A stretch of DNA of 64,000 bases from assembly GCA_029959085.1 (NCBI GenBank), contig JARWIR010000047.1:4960001-5024000 (forward strand). The letters are read 5' to 3'. The stretch is from Nemophila menziesii (taxonomy: Eukaryota; Streptophyta; Magnoliopsida; Boraginales; Hydrophyllaceae). Positions 44,152 through 54,949 of this stretch are shown piece by piece. Each line of letters begins with the position of its first letter. Within the stretch, counting starts at the first letter, position 1. Both the position numbers and the translations under genes were made by a program. Under the pieces are notes generated by a model. It searched no databases, was not told where the DNA came from, and saw only the letters and a list, made by a program, of their open reading frames with translations.

Positions 44152-45715
44152 TGGTGGTCCTTTGTGTGTTCTAAAATAAATGCAAATAATAATCAAACCA
44201 CAACCGCAAGTGTACGGTTGTCCCCAAGTAGTATAACTGATAAAACAGATTCGTTCCAAGGACGGGATGGTTGATCACAATGTCTAGCAAATAGTGATTG
44301 ATGCACTTATGAAAATAGAAGATAATAATAGGTTTGTTTGGTTTTGTATTAATTCTAAATACATGAAAGACAAATATTAAAATGCAAATAAAAGCTAAGA
44401 CGCAAGTAAAATGATGTAAAACGCAATATGAGATGTAGTACTTGAGAACGCAAGGATCCTCCCTATCCTAATTCTTAACTTATGTTGTTTAAGGGCTAAA
44501 TTAGTCAATTACAATGGTCGGGATTCTAATATCCTTATACCCCCGTCAGAGTGGACTATAAGGCGATCCTAAAGTGTCACTAGTCCCGTCAGGGTAAATA
44601 TGATCCACTGTTGGATGATTAAGTTTTATTACCTCATTGGCCCTAGGATTAGCGAAGCTCGTCAGAGTCAATAACTTCTATCCTAGATTGAATAAATGGT
44701 TCCGTACCTAAACCCTCCGTCAGGATGATCCAATCGCCACTAATTGGAATAGCCTAGATACTAACACTTGTTCCTAGTTCATGACGCTAAAAACAGTAAA
44801 CATTCACAATTTATCGAAAAGAGTAAAAGCCCTAATTTAGTTTAATTCAATAAAACTCCAAATTCAACATTCGTTAATTATTAAGATTGGGATTCACCCA
44901 TTGTTTGTTCTCAAGCACTATGAAAAACTTAGCTCATATTAAAATGAAATACGAATATAATTGAAATATAATTCCTGTTGATTACAAAATTAAAAGATAA
45001 AAAGAACCTAATTTCCGGAATAGGAATGACTACGAACGGAGATATAGACCCTCTCCAGCACTTGTAGCTTCTTCTTCTTCCTTCGTTGCTTCTCTCTGGT
45101 GTTTTTTTAATGTTGCAGAATGTGAATTGTGTGTAAAATAGAAGTCAAGGGCTGGTTTTATAGGTGGAAATTCGGACTTGGCCCTAATCTTTTAATTCAA
45201 CGAAATAATAAAGGTCCAAGTCCACTAACTTAGCCCAAAATCCCGTAACTGCTGATATGCCTTCACTAAAACGGCTTTTCCCGATTCGTTATGACTCCGA
45301 TTGACCTCATTCCAGTTGCTAAAGTTCCGTAACTCGATAAGGAGCGTTTTCTCTTCAAAGGTCAGCGGCTAAATCATCGCTTAAACACCTCGAAATCAGC
45401 AATCTATGGCCTGGAAAATGGATTTTCAGCTCTAAAAATAATTTTTTTCGGGATTTCTCTTCAAGTCTTGACTCTATCTTTTGATCTTTGTCTTTCTCCT
45501 TGGATTCCCCTTCTAGCTAACATCTAAAACCTGTAAAATCTTCACTAAAAATACCACTATTACGCTCAAAAGCTTAATAATTCAAAAATGCTAGAAATAA
45601 AAGAGGAAAATCATATTATTGCATATTTAGTCCAAAAGTCTATCAAATTAATTAAATAAACATAAAAAATTATGTCTCCTAAGGGTCGAAAATAAGAACA
45701 ATTAAGGAGACATCA
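44152..45715 (-). mobile_element. 3' LTR of truncated gypsy element B
   Basis: 1564 bp, TGGTGGTCCT... to ...GGAGACATCA on the plus strand, that is TGATGTCTCC...CACCA in element sense. A polypurine tract follows immediately at 45716. It is related to the degenerate LTRs of the tandem units and to the LTR beginning at 63775. It abuts the LTR of element A with no spacer. Confidence 0.85.
45155..45162 (-). promoter_or_regulatory. LTR TATA box (element B)
   Basis: TATAAAAC on the minus strand in the middle of the LTR. The position is comparable to the TATA box of the LTR at 42613-44151. Confidence 0.55.
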
Positions 45716-45727
45716 AGACCCCCAACT
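45716..45727 (-). other. Polypurine tract
   Basis: In element sense the sequence is GTTGGGGGTCT directly before TGATGTCTCC. This is the expected priming site for plus-strand DNA synthesis at a 3' LTR. Confidence 0.75.
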
Positions 45728-47170
45728 GAAACCTTTGTCGTCCCGACAAAGCAAAACAAAACAAAACAAGGGGTAGAAGTAAACGTAAGAACAAATAGAA
45801 GCTAGCAAATAAACCTAAAGCAATTCTTAAGATAAATCTCATATAGCAAAACTTTAAGAACTAACATATACATACACTAATCATGCAACATCAAACACAA
45901 ATAATCTCAATCATAAAATTAAAGTCGCAATGGTTGAAGGTTACACTTGTACTCATATCTGTATGATGGCTATAGAGTGGTCATTAATCCTAACTCGCTT
46001 TGAACGCTCCACCTAGTATATTCCCTATCAACAAAATTATAAATTCACTATGCACTTAGGAATCACGAGGTCTTTATGGTTTTAATATTGGCTCAAGGAC
46101 GGTATGGATGTATATTTGGTAAATTTGAAGTGAGCTTTTCGTTTTCTCCTCACTTACCATCAACATGTCCTCGAGCTTGAGTTACGCTCAAAAATGTTCT
46201 CGCTCACCCATTTGACGCGCTAATGTTGCGTCCTCAATGTCAACCCAAATAAATCTAAGATGATTTCAAAAAATATTCCACTTTGCCGATTTATTCATTT
46301 TTTTCTTTCTTTTTATTTTCTTTTTCATTTCTTTTCTCTTTTTTTGTACAAGATACCCATGACCCTCATTTTAATGTGAAAGGTCATGTCTCTTATATTT
46401 TTTTTTTTTTCAAATTTCGGCAAAGGGTTACAAATAATCATATCATCTTCATTTTTGTGCCTTAATATAAACACATAAATCCCTTCCCGATGTAAATTCC
46501 CCAAATGTGGACCCTCCACCCCAAACTCAAGCTCGAGACAAGTCTCAGGGTTGTGATTCAAGTGCGGGTCATTTGGTCATGCCTAATAATCTAAAGGATA
46601 ATGGGCTTATATCGTGGCTACAAAGGAAAGGCTTAAGGCTCAAACTTGGGCTAAGACGGATAAAATTATAATATAAGGGATAGCAAGCTAAAAGGCTTCA
46701 AATGGCTAACAATGAACTGCCCCTATCATTTTCCTAAGTACATAGTTTGTCTTTAGTTCATATCTAGGTGGGTTCTCTACTAATTAGGATTTCATGTTCT
46801 ACACACCAAACATATTCCTTAAGTACAAGCTTACTTCATTTGCATTGTTCATTAATTTTTCCTATCAATTACCTATATTCGCATGCAATTGTAAGTGCGT
46901 TCTATATCAATCCCTAAAGTCCACTATTTACTATCATTGATTCATCAAAAGTATGCTTAAAGGAACATTTAAAATCTTCTATAGTCAAACGCAACTCCGA
47001 AAATTATTTTATTGAAAGCAAATAAAATACATAACACATAAAAACTGGGATGAGGCAACGAACCCCACCCCAAACTCAAAAATGAGTCGTGTCCCCACGA
47101 CTCGAAAAGACTCAACGCAAATAAAAATAAACTAAACTAACTAAAACGCGAAAGGGATAGAAAACGTATC
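45728..47170 (-). other. 3' untranslated region of element B
   Basis: Between the third ORF and the polypurine tract. It contains a pyrimidine-rich (plus strand) stretch at 46290-46420 and no convincing gene; the short frames here overlap that low-complexity tract. Confidence 0.6.
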
Positions 47171-48505
47171 TTAACCAGCGCGTGGCTGGTCATCGGTGTT
47201 GCGTCCTTGAACTTTCTCCTTTGTGAGAATACCATAGGTGGCGTGTTGAATTGTGCTCACCCCCATTAGCATGTTTCGGAGAAGTTCTAACTCTTTTGTA
47301 ACGTTTCCCAAAGACGCAATCATCTTCACTTGGTTCTCTTCTAACACCTTTACTTTAGCTTCCAACTCATCAGTTGTATGCATCTTCTTCTTTGGGGGAG
47401 CTCTCGGATTTCTTGTTGCTTTTAACACCTCATCATGAATATTCTTGATCAAAGTGAAACCCATACTCTCACACACTACAACACGATCAATCTCTGCGTC
47501 TTTATACGGAACCTTTGCGTCTAAGCACAAAGTAGTGATGGTACAAGGAAACTTGAGATTTTGTTGTGAAGTAGGAATCCTAGCAAATTCCATGATGGTA
47601 TCATATATCACACGAGCAACATCCATAGGTTTCTCCTTGATAATACACTTAATGAACAAAAGATGCTCCTTCTTCACTTCCGATATGTGTTTAACTCCGA
47701 AGAAGGTAGGGATTATGAAACGTGACCAAATCTTAGCACATGGTAACAAGTTACTGCTATACATCTGTCCGGGATATCGATCTCCTTCGGGAATTGGGCG
47801 GGCCCCATCAACAAGTACTGTCCCCCAAAGGGACTCATAATCAAACGAAGGTTCTTTTAAAGATTCTTGAAACGGACAGATTCCAGAAAATTCGGGTAAT
47901 TTCAATGATTTACGAATAAGCTCAACGGAGAAAGGAACTACCTTTTTGCGAATAATAACGGTTTCTTTCGAGAAGGCGATTCCTTCATAAAAATCTCGCA
48001 CCAAGGTAGGAATATACTCAAGCTTCCTTTCTCTCAATTCCTTCCAACCCAATTTATCACAAGTTACACCATAATCTTTATACGCACTAGTCATAATACC
48101 CTTAGCGAGATTCATCTCCTCACCAATTTTTAAAAATTCAGGTCTATCACGAACCTGAGTATCCCGTGGAATGAAGACTCTCTTAGGCTTTTGAGCCCAC
48201 GCTTCCCTACGCGGAGCTTTCGGTTGTTGCACTGGTTCTTCGGGAACTTCTTGTTCAGATTCTTCTTCAATCTCTTCTTCAACTTCTTCCTCACTCTCTT
48301 CATCACTTTCATCAATTAACCTACTCTTTTTCAGATTAGCCTTAGTCAGATTTTCTTTTCTTTTTGGAGCAATTGGGTTTTGGACAGTCTTTTTGGACCG
48401 CGAATCCGGAATCTCAATTGCTTCGTCTGGGCTAGTTCCAACATTGTTCCTGTTTCTTGGTATGTTTCTTCGATAGTTACACATGGAATCGGTTCTGTTA
48501 GTCAT
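47171..48505 (-). CDS. Athila/Tat-type third ORF (plant retrotransposon protein)
   Basis: 444 codons, ATG at 48503-48505, no stop or frameshift. The N-terminal ~130 residues are basic then strongly acidic (DESDEESEEEVEEEIEEES), then Pro/Arg-rich. The remainder (about residues 115-370) has the pattern typical of proteins annotated as putative plant transposon protein or Athila ORF: FIPRDTQVRDRPEF, LGWKELRERKLEYIPTLV, DFYEGIAFSKETVIIRKKVV, PFSVELIRKSLKLPE, and CAKIWSRFIIPTFFGVKH. A predicted helical stretch (residues about 385-425, LEAKVKVLEENQVKMIASLG) may be a coiled coil. It lies downstream of integrase, the envelope-like position of Athila elements. I see no signal peptide or membrane span, so an envelope role is not supported. 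Function unknown. Confidence 0.7.
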   Translation of the reverse strand: MTNRTDSMCNYRRNIPRNRNNVGTSPDEAIEIPDSRSKKTVQNPIAPKRKENLTKANLKKSRLIDESDEESEEEVEEEIEEESEQEVPEEPVQQPKAPRREAWAQKPKRVFIPRDTQVRDRPEFLKIGEEMNLAKGIMTSAYKDYGVTCDKLGWKELRERKLEYIPTLVRDFYEGIAFSKETVIIRKKVVPFSVELIRKSLKLPEFSGICPFQESLKEPSFDYESLWGTVLVDGARPIPEGDRYPGQMYSSNLLPCAKIWSRFIIPTFFGVKHISEVKKEHLLFIKCIIKEKPMDVARVIYDTIMEFARIPTSQQNLKFPCTITTLCLDAKVPYKDAEIDRVVVCESMGFTLIKNIHDEVLKATRNPRAPPKKKMHTTDELEAKVKVLEENQVKMIASLGNVTKELELLRNMLMGVSTIQHATYGILTKEKVQGRNTDDQPRAG

Positions 48506-49377
48506 CTCTTTTCACCCCAAACTCAATACTTCAAATAGAGAAAAAGCTAGAGAAAAGCTTTGAAATTTGATGTTTTGAGGCTTAAAAATTGAAGAACTAG
48601 GTGTTATATGAGATGGGTTAAGGTTATTTGAGAGGAATTGTGAAAGAATTGGGTTTAATTTCAAGGTGGGGAAGGAAAACTTTGTGGAGAAAAGGTGAGA
48701 TTTGATGATGTGTTTTTGTGATGATAGAAGCCTTGATTTGATGATTTTATACTTGTTTGTTGATGATTTTTGGAGTGGGTGGAGGCAAGGATTTGGAATA
48801 TAAGGTTTGGCTTGGAAAAGAGGCAAAAAGCTAGGTTAAAACAACTCAAAACCGCCTCTCGCAACAGCTGGCCGGCTAGCCGGCGGATTCGCCGGCATGC
48901 CGGTCGCGACGGCGGCGGAAAATAATTACTAAATTCGATTTTTTTTACCTCAAAACGCAAGTATATTGCGTCGTCGCTGACGCAGTGATCAGAACTCTCG
49001 ACATTCTTGGCCGGCTAGCCGGTCAGTGACCGGTATGCTGGTGAAGTCTCGCTGGCGCGAATGATGACGCAGTGGTCAGAGAGTTGGGGTCCTTCAGCTC
49101 GTTTGGCCGGTATGCCGGCCAGCTCGCCGGCTAGCCGGTCAAACCTGCCGTGGACTTCAATTTTTTTCGTTTTCTCATCGTTTTGACCCCAAACTCATGA
49201 CCATTATACCCCTGAAATCATCAAAAACAAACACCCTTCCTCATTTCTTAAAAATAAAAACTAAAAATCAACGAAAACATAACTAATTTACACTACGGAA
49301 ATTGAAATGCGTAAACTAATATACAAGAAATTGGCTTTTGTTTAACGTCGTTAAGCTCGACGGGTTACCTCGCGCTT
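48506..49377 (-). other. Integrase-to-ORF3 spacer with GC-rich palindromes
   Basis: It holds three exact copies of CCGGCTAGCCGG (48872-48883, 49011-49022, 49127-49138), one CCGGCATGCCGG (48892-48903) and GGCCGGTATGCCGGCC (49105-49120). An imperfect ~90-bp direct repeat begins GACGCAGTG at about 48979 and 49066. The local GC content stands out sharply. Short frames at 48512-48960 are not convincing genes. Confidence 0.8.
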
Positions 49378-51123
49378 CTAAGGAGCTTCGAGGAGGTACA
49401 TGACCTCTCCGGGATGTGGGTCTTTTGCACGATCGGTGTCTTCACCTCCATGATAAATCTTTAAACGATGACCGTTCACCATGAATGTACGGTTCTCAAG
49501 TGGATGTTCTATCTCTATAGCTCCATGAGGGGTAACCTTGGTTACAATGTAAGGACCCGACCACTTCGATCTTAATTTCCCTGGATAATTACTGAATTTC
49601 GAATTATATTTCAACACTCTTTGTCCCACTACAAAGTTCTTCTCTCGAATTCGATTATCATGCCATCTCTTGGTATTTTCTTTATATAGCTTAGCATTTT
49701 CATAAGCATGTAATCTGAATTCATCTAGCTCATTAAGTTTCATCATTCGATTTTCACCAGCTAGCGTAGGATCTAAATTTAACTTTGCAATAGCCCAATA
49801 GGCACCCATTTCAAGTTCAAGAGGTAAGTGACAAGCCTTACCATATACCATTCGATACGGAGAAGCACCTACTGGTGTTTTGAAAGCAGTTCGATATGCC
49901 CAAAGTGCATCATCTAATTTCATAGACCAATCTTTTCTAGTAGGACCAACGGTTTTCTCTAAAATAGATTTTACCTCACGATTTGAGACTTCGGCTTGAC
50001 CATTGGCTTGTGGATGATAAGCAGTAGATACACGATGTCTTACTCCATATTTCTCTAGATCAGTCTTCAAATACTTATTAACGAAATGCGTACCTCCATC
50101 GCTAATAATTACCCTTGGAGTGCCATGTCTAGTAAAAATATGTGACTTTAAGAACTTAATCACCACTCGTGAATCATTGGTAGGTAAAGCCCCCGCTACT
50201 ACCCACTTAGACACGTAATCAACAACTAACAAGATGTAGAGGTCACTATTTGAAGAAACGAAAGGACCCATAAAATCTATACCCCAAACATCAAATATTT
50301 CAACTTCTAACACATTATTACGTGGCATCTCATCCCTCTTGGATATGTTTCCGGTAAATTGACATCTAGTACATCTTTTAGTATATTCATGACAATCTTT
50401 TATAATGGAAGGCCAATAGAAACCAGATTGTAATACCTTAGCAGCAATTCGATCTCCCTTGAAATGTCCACCATAAGGTGAATCGTGACACCCAGCTATA
50501 ATCGCCTCAATCTCTTCCTTGGCTACACATCTTCTTACCATTTGATCAGCACACACTTTATAGAGGAAAGGATCCTCCCAAAAGAATTGTCTTGCACGGT
50601 GAGCTAATCTTTTTCTCTCTTGATAAGTTGAACCTTCAGGGAAACAACCACTTACCACTAAATTCGCAATATTCGCATACCAAGGAGCTTCATAATCACG
50701 AACAACGAATAAATTCTCATCAGGAAATTCTTCTCTAACTGCTTCAGTACCATTATTCAACTCTGAACCTTCTAACCTCGATAGATGATCTGCAACCTGA
50801 TTCTCACACCCTTTTCTATCTTTGATCTTTAAATCGAATTCTTGAAGCAACAACACCCATCTGATTAACCTTGGTTTAGCATCCTTCTTCTCCATAAGAT
50901 ATCGAATCGCTGAATGATCTGTATAAACAATAACTTTCGCTCCAAGAAGATAAGAGCGAAACTTATCGAATGAATACACAACTGCTAGCAATTCCTTTTC
51001 TGTAACTGTGTAATTAATCTGAGCACCATTAAAAGTTTTACTAGCATAATAAATCGAATGAAAAACTTTCTCTTTTCTTTGTCCTAATACAGCTCCCATA
51101 CATAAATCACATGCATCACACAT
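49378..51123 (-). CDS. pol: Ty3/gypsy pol fragment: RNase H and integrase (truncated)
   Basis: 581 open codons from an internal Met. Residues about 1-118 are the RNase H domain ([63 protein letters not shown]). A His2Cys2 integrase zinc motif lies at about 205-255 (HDSPYGGH ... CTRCQ). The catalytic core has all three acidic residues in [19 protein letters not shown] and [14 protein letters not shown] basic C-terminal part ([20 protein letters not shown]) closes the protein. Protease and reverse transcriptase are missing: coding similarity ends at LNFFEV, about 51140, next to unrelated T-rich DNA. The frame is intact, so decay is recent, but without RT the element is not autonomous. Confidence 0.9.
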   Translation of the reverse strand: MCDACDLCMGAVLGQRKEKVFHSIYYASKTFNGAQINYTVTEKELLAVVYSFDKFRSYLLGAKVIVYTDHSAIRYLMEKKDAKPRLIRWVLLLQEFDLKIKDRKGCENQVADHLSRLEGSELNNGTEAVREEFPDENLFVVRDYEAPWYANIANLVVSGCFPEGSTYQERKRLAHRARQFFWEDPFLYKVCADQMVRRCVAKEEIEAIIAGCHDSPYGGHFKGDRIAAKVLQSGFYWPSIIKDCHEYTKRCTRCQFTGNISKRDEMPRNNVLEVEIFDVWGIDFMGPFVSSNSDLYILLVVDYVSKWVVAGALPTNDSRVVIKFLKSHIFTRHGTPRVIISDGGTHFVNKYLKTDLEKYGVRHRVSTAYHPQANGQAEVSNREVKSILEKTVGPTRKDWSMKLDDALWAYRTAFKTPVGASPYRMVYGKACHLPLELEMGAYWAIAKLNLDPTLAGENRMMKLNELDEFRLHAYENAKLYKENTKRWHDNRIREKNFVVGQRVLKYNSKFSNYPGKLRSKWSGPYIVTKVTPHGAIEIEHPLENRTFMVNGHRLKIYHGGEDTDRAKDPHPGEVMYLLEAP

Positions 51124-51140
51124 AACCTCAAAAAAATTGA

Positions 51141-51706
51141 GAATTTTTTTGTTTTTTTTTGTTCGCGAACAATAGAAGAAGAAAAGAAAAACCTTTGATT
51201 TGTTAGATGTTTTTTTTTATTTGTATTATTAATTCAGCAACCCATCTGTGTGATCATCTAATATTGGAAGGCCCAGGCAAACTAATTTTCATTTTGGCCT
51301 TTTCTGGATTATTTTTGTTTGGGCCGATTATTTATATTATTTTTGAGCTTGTCTGAATTGGACATTTTTATTAAATTAATGTCTGACCTTCTTTATTAGA
51401 TTTTTTGGGTCGAATTTCTGGATTAGTTTTTTGGGCCATTTTCTGTTAGTAGTGGACCGATTCTTTTTAGTTTTGGCCGCAGTTTTTTTTTTTAAATTTT
51501 TCGGACCTATATTGTTTGAAAAATCGAAATTCATGTTAGGGGATTTGAACCTGAACCATTAGGTCCAGTGATACTAGATTTCCTACCTTTACTTGTTGTT
51601 AACAAATAGAGTTTCTGGAAAGATACTATTATTGTTTTTTCTTGTTTCCTAATCAATTTTGGTGTATTATTTTTACCGTTCTTAATTTTTTTCTATATGT
51701 AGAAAA
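51141..51706. other. AT-rich stretch, no gene seen
   Basis: Poly-T-rich sequence between the truncated gypsy pol and the following broken reading frame. I find no PBS, LTR end or open frame in it. Confidence 0.5.
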
Positions 51707-52216
51707 ATGGCGTTGACACGATCCAGGGGATCACGAGCAGCAAGGCCTTAGCAACTGGCAGTGTACAGATGGCTCAACAGGAACGTAAGAAATCCTAATG
51801 GATCATCAGAGATCCATAGACCAAAAGTTGCAAGTACACCGAAAGAAAAAACAGTCTTTGAAAAATAGTATCAAAGCACTTCGTTATATAAGAAACCTCA
51901 TCACACCCTAGTACAACATGTGGCAATTGTCAATAGGTTGATTCAAGATGTCATAAATTGGGGTGATATCATATGTGAAGGAGATAAGGTTGAAGTTCTT
52001 TACAAAACTCTACGAAGAGAGATGATGAGGGATATCGAAATCTTATGAGAGTATGAATTTCCGGAGAACTATGTTCATGGGAGAAAAACTACATATGAGT
52101 GGCTAGTCTATGCTTTGACTAAATCTCGAGGCACTATAATAGTTCTACTAGGTTGGTTTAGTGCAACTTTGGAATACATTATCGAACTACTAGTGTTGAT
52201 AATTATTTTCAATTAG
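51707..52216 (+). pseudogene. Broken 169-codon reading frame of unknown identity
   Basis: One frame from ATG at 51707 (MALTRSRGSRAARP) to TAG at 52214-52216, interrupted only by TAG 51749-51751, TAG 51866-51868 and TGA 52046-52048. It includes VYRWLNRNVRNPNGSSEIHR, HVAIVNRLIQDVINWGDII and LVYALTKSRG, and ends with a hydrophobic run (TIIVLLGWFSATLEYIIELL). Three stops in 169 codons are few for this AT content, which suggests former coding. I cannot assign a family; it lies just upstream of a copia relic but does not look like copia gag. Confidence 0.4.
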
Positions 52217-52710
52217 ACTCTATGAGAAAGTGAACTTTGAGCAGTCAATTCCTAAATTAAGGTTTTGGATATGAAAGGCGTATGCTAGTTAGGACTTGTA
52301 ATAGGTAGTTTGCGTAGTGGTTTGTTTTTCCAAATTTTTTTAAATCCCTGTTTGTTAGGATTGCATTAGTTGCTTTGATTCAGTTATTTATTTATTGATT
52401 ATGTATTTCATTTATGTATGAATTCAACTAGTTTCTTTATTTTTATGTTATTAGTTGTTTATTTTCATACATTTTCGCTCTATTTATGTTAGAGTAAGTG
52501 GGAGTTCTTAGAGAACTTATTTTTTACAGTTAATGAAATTGATTGAATAATTAACACAAACAAAATATGGTGGTTCATGATTGGGAACATAGTGAACTTT
52601 CTTTATCACTTATTTTATTATCTTTCTTATTCATTCTATTTGCATTAATAGCATTGGGTAGTTAAATAATTGTATGTATACTAATGAAAAATCTCTTACT
52701 TTATAAGAAA
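52217..52710. other. AT-rich stretch before copia gag, no gene seen
   Basis: Contains 'agagtaagtgggagttctta' near 52494, reminiscent of copia untranslated sequence. No primer binding site or LTR terminus could be identified. Confidence 0.4.
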
Positions 52711-53507
52711 ATGACAACCATCATTGATGATATCAAAGGATACATAATGAATGGTGAGAACTATACCATGGTAAACTCAAAATACATTATGTTCTAGAGG
52801 AACAAGAATTCTTGAGGTTATTAACAATGTAATTGCTCAGCCTAAGGAAGGCATCACAGCTCAAAACAAAAGGGACATGGAGGCTTATGAGAAGTGGAAA
52901 AAGAGATATGCCACTACAAGAGGCATCTTGATAAGCTCCATGTATGACGATCTTGTCCATGAGTGTCAATAATACACCACCGCTCACGAGATGTGGGACG
53001 CTCTTAATGAAAAGTACAAGGGTACAACTATGACTAAGTTGAGTCAATTGATCATTAAGTTTGACACTTACAAGAGAAAGCCTAATCAAACCAAGCATCT
53101 TTGGGAGATGTCTAATATGATTAGGGAACTTGGACTGCAGGTCATAACCTTACCGATGAACATCAGGTTCAAGCTTTGATCGGATCTCTTTCAAACAAGT
53201 GGGAGAATTTGAAGATAAACTTGACTCAAAATGACCATATCATAACTTTTGATGATGTTTCTCATCATGTGACGTTGGAAGATGAACGTCTTAAAGCAAT
53301 TAAACCTCAGGGCCAGACTTATATATTGCTGAGTCAAGTCCCACAAAGTATCTGACATTAAGTGCAACAACAATGAGAAGAGAAACAAAAATAAGCATGC
53401 TTCCAAGAAGAACAAGAATTGTGGTAACAACGTTTTTTTAAGAAAGACGAGAGTAAAGTAAAAATCTATAATTGTGACAAGATAGGTCACTTCGCTCGCG
53501 AGTGAGG
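52711..53507 (+). pseudogene. gag: Ty1/copia gag, decayed
   Basis: Starts MTTIIDDIKGYIMNGENYTM (ATG 52711), then frame changes. Recognisable pieces: NNVIAQPKEGITAQNKRDME, YEKWKKRYATTRGIL, HEMWDALNEKYKGTTMTKLS, HLWEMSNMIRELG, DEHQVQALIGSLSNKWENLK and FDDVSHHVTLEDERLKA, the order of the copia UBN2-type gag. The zinc knuckle near 53461-53505 reads KIYNCDKIGHFARE-stop: two of the three cysteines of the CCHC motif are lost (one to Ile, one to a TGA). Confidence 0.8.
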
Positions 53508-53569
53508 ATAAAGATAGCAATATCATTTACTTAATAGAATTGTACATATGTTACCAGTACTGTTTGCTA

Positions 53570-54170
53570 ATTGATTCTAATCCTTTGTAGATTGTGGATT
53601 CAGAAGTGACAGACCATGTAGCCTAAGACCAAGAGGCATATATAGAGTACCATCTAATTCTATAGGAAGCGTGATGGATACGAGGTAGGAGACAACAACA
53701 AGGTTGAAGTCAACAAATTTGACACTTGCAAGTTGAAATTGCGATGTGGTCAAACCTTATAGCCTGATAATGCACTTTCCGCACCCGAAATTCGAAAGAA
53801 TTTGGTCTTGGTCACTGTTCTTCTGGGATTAGGTTTTAATATGCATTTTCATAACAATCAAGTAGACATCTATTATGACGCTAAGTATCAAGTTTTTTGT
53901 TTTATTTCTGATGTTTTAGTTGTACTAGATGATGATAACTCATTTAATAGTTATTATGTAAGTAGTTGCTTTTCTACTAATACTTCTTCTATTAATTTTA
54001 ACGTAGAAGAAAGTGTATAGAATGCTAGACTAGGTCATATTGGACAAGACCATATGAGTTTGTTGGTTAAGGCTAACTTTGTGGGTTCATTGACTAAAGT
54101 CATCTTGCCAACTTGTGAAAAGTGTCTAGCAGATAAAGCAAAACGGAAACCATTTTGAAAAGGCTGAATA
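53570..54170 (+). pseudogene. Copia protease and integrase zinc region, decayed
   Basis: The protease active site survives as IVDSEVTDHVA at 53591-53623, where the usual DSG(A)T has Glu for Gly. The segment LVTVLLGLGFNMHFHNNQVD (53802 onward) follows the copia protease/GAG-pre-integrase pattern. Then ARLGHIGQDHMSLL ... LPTCEKCLADKAKRKPF (about 54028-54160) keeps the His2Cys2 zinc motif that precedes the integrase core. Several stops and frameshifts. Confidence 0.75.
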
Positions 54171-54926
54171 GCCATTGCAAATAATTCATCCAGACGTCTG
54201 TGACCCAATATAATATATGTTTAAAATAGTCGTGGGGAACATTATTTCACCATTTTTTTTTAGATTTCACTATTTTTGGTTATGTCTAACTGATTTGTCA
54301 TACATCTGTAGCACTGAAATTTTCTTATGATATATTTCAATAAGGTAGAAAATCAGTTAGAGAGGAAGGTTAAAAACCTTAAACCTTAATCGTGGACGTG
54401 AATATCTATTTAGACAGTTGAAAGAAATGTGTGATGAAGAAGGAATTGAACACTCCTAAAAATGGTTAGGTCTATGATGGCACAAGCAAATCTTCCAATA
54501 TCTTATTGGGAAGATTCCTTGCTTACCACCTGTTATATACTTAACCGAGTACCCACAAAGACTATTCCATCAACTCCTTATGAACTATGGACAGGTAGGA
54601 ATCCTAATCTGTCATACTTGCGACCTTGGGGGTCAGCAGGTTATGTTAATGATCTATCTCATAAATATGGGAAGTTAGGTCTAAGAGGCAAGAAGTATAT
54701 CTTTATTAGATACCTAGATCACTTTAAAGGATATGTGTTTCTTGGTGAACATAACGATGGGGGTCTTACTGAAACTGAATCACGAGATGTCACATTCTTA
54801 GAGAATGATTTTCCTAGCAAAGGTGAGGTTGACAGAAATTCTATTTTATATGAATTAAATGAGATTCAGGAAGATGATATGCAAACAAATGCAACACCTG
54901 ATGAGGTAACACATACTCAAGAATAG
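54171..54926 (+). pseudogene. Copia integrase core, internally deleted
   Basis: Fragments IHPDVCDP, YFNKVENQLERKVKNL and NRGREYLFRQLKEM mark the core; the Asp normally in SDRGREY is Asn. After GIEHS about 20 residues carrying the PGTPQ.NG..ER motif with the catalytic Glu are missing. The frame then resumes at 54462 as MVRSMMAQANLPISYWEDSL, TCYILNRVPTKTIPSTPYEL and WTGRNPNLSYLRPWGSAGYV, typical of copia. It is open to 54926. Confidence 0.8.
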
Positions 54927-54949
54927 AGACAGACACTCCTCTAAATCTT

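Noticed and set aside
47253..47840. Plus-strand frames opposite ORF3
   Set aside because: Antisense shadows; the minus strand has a continuous 444-codon frame with family motifs.
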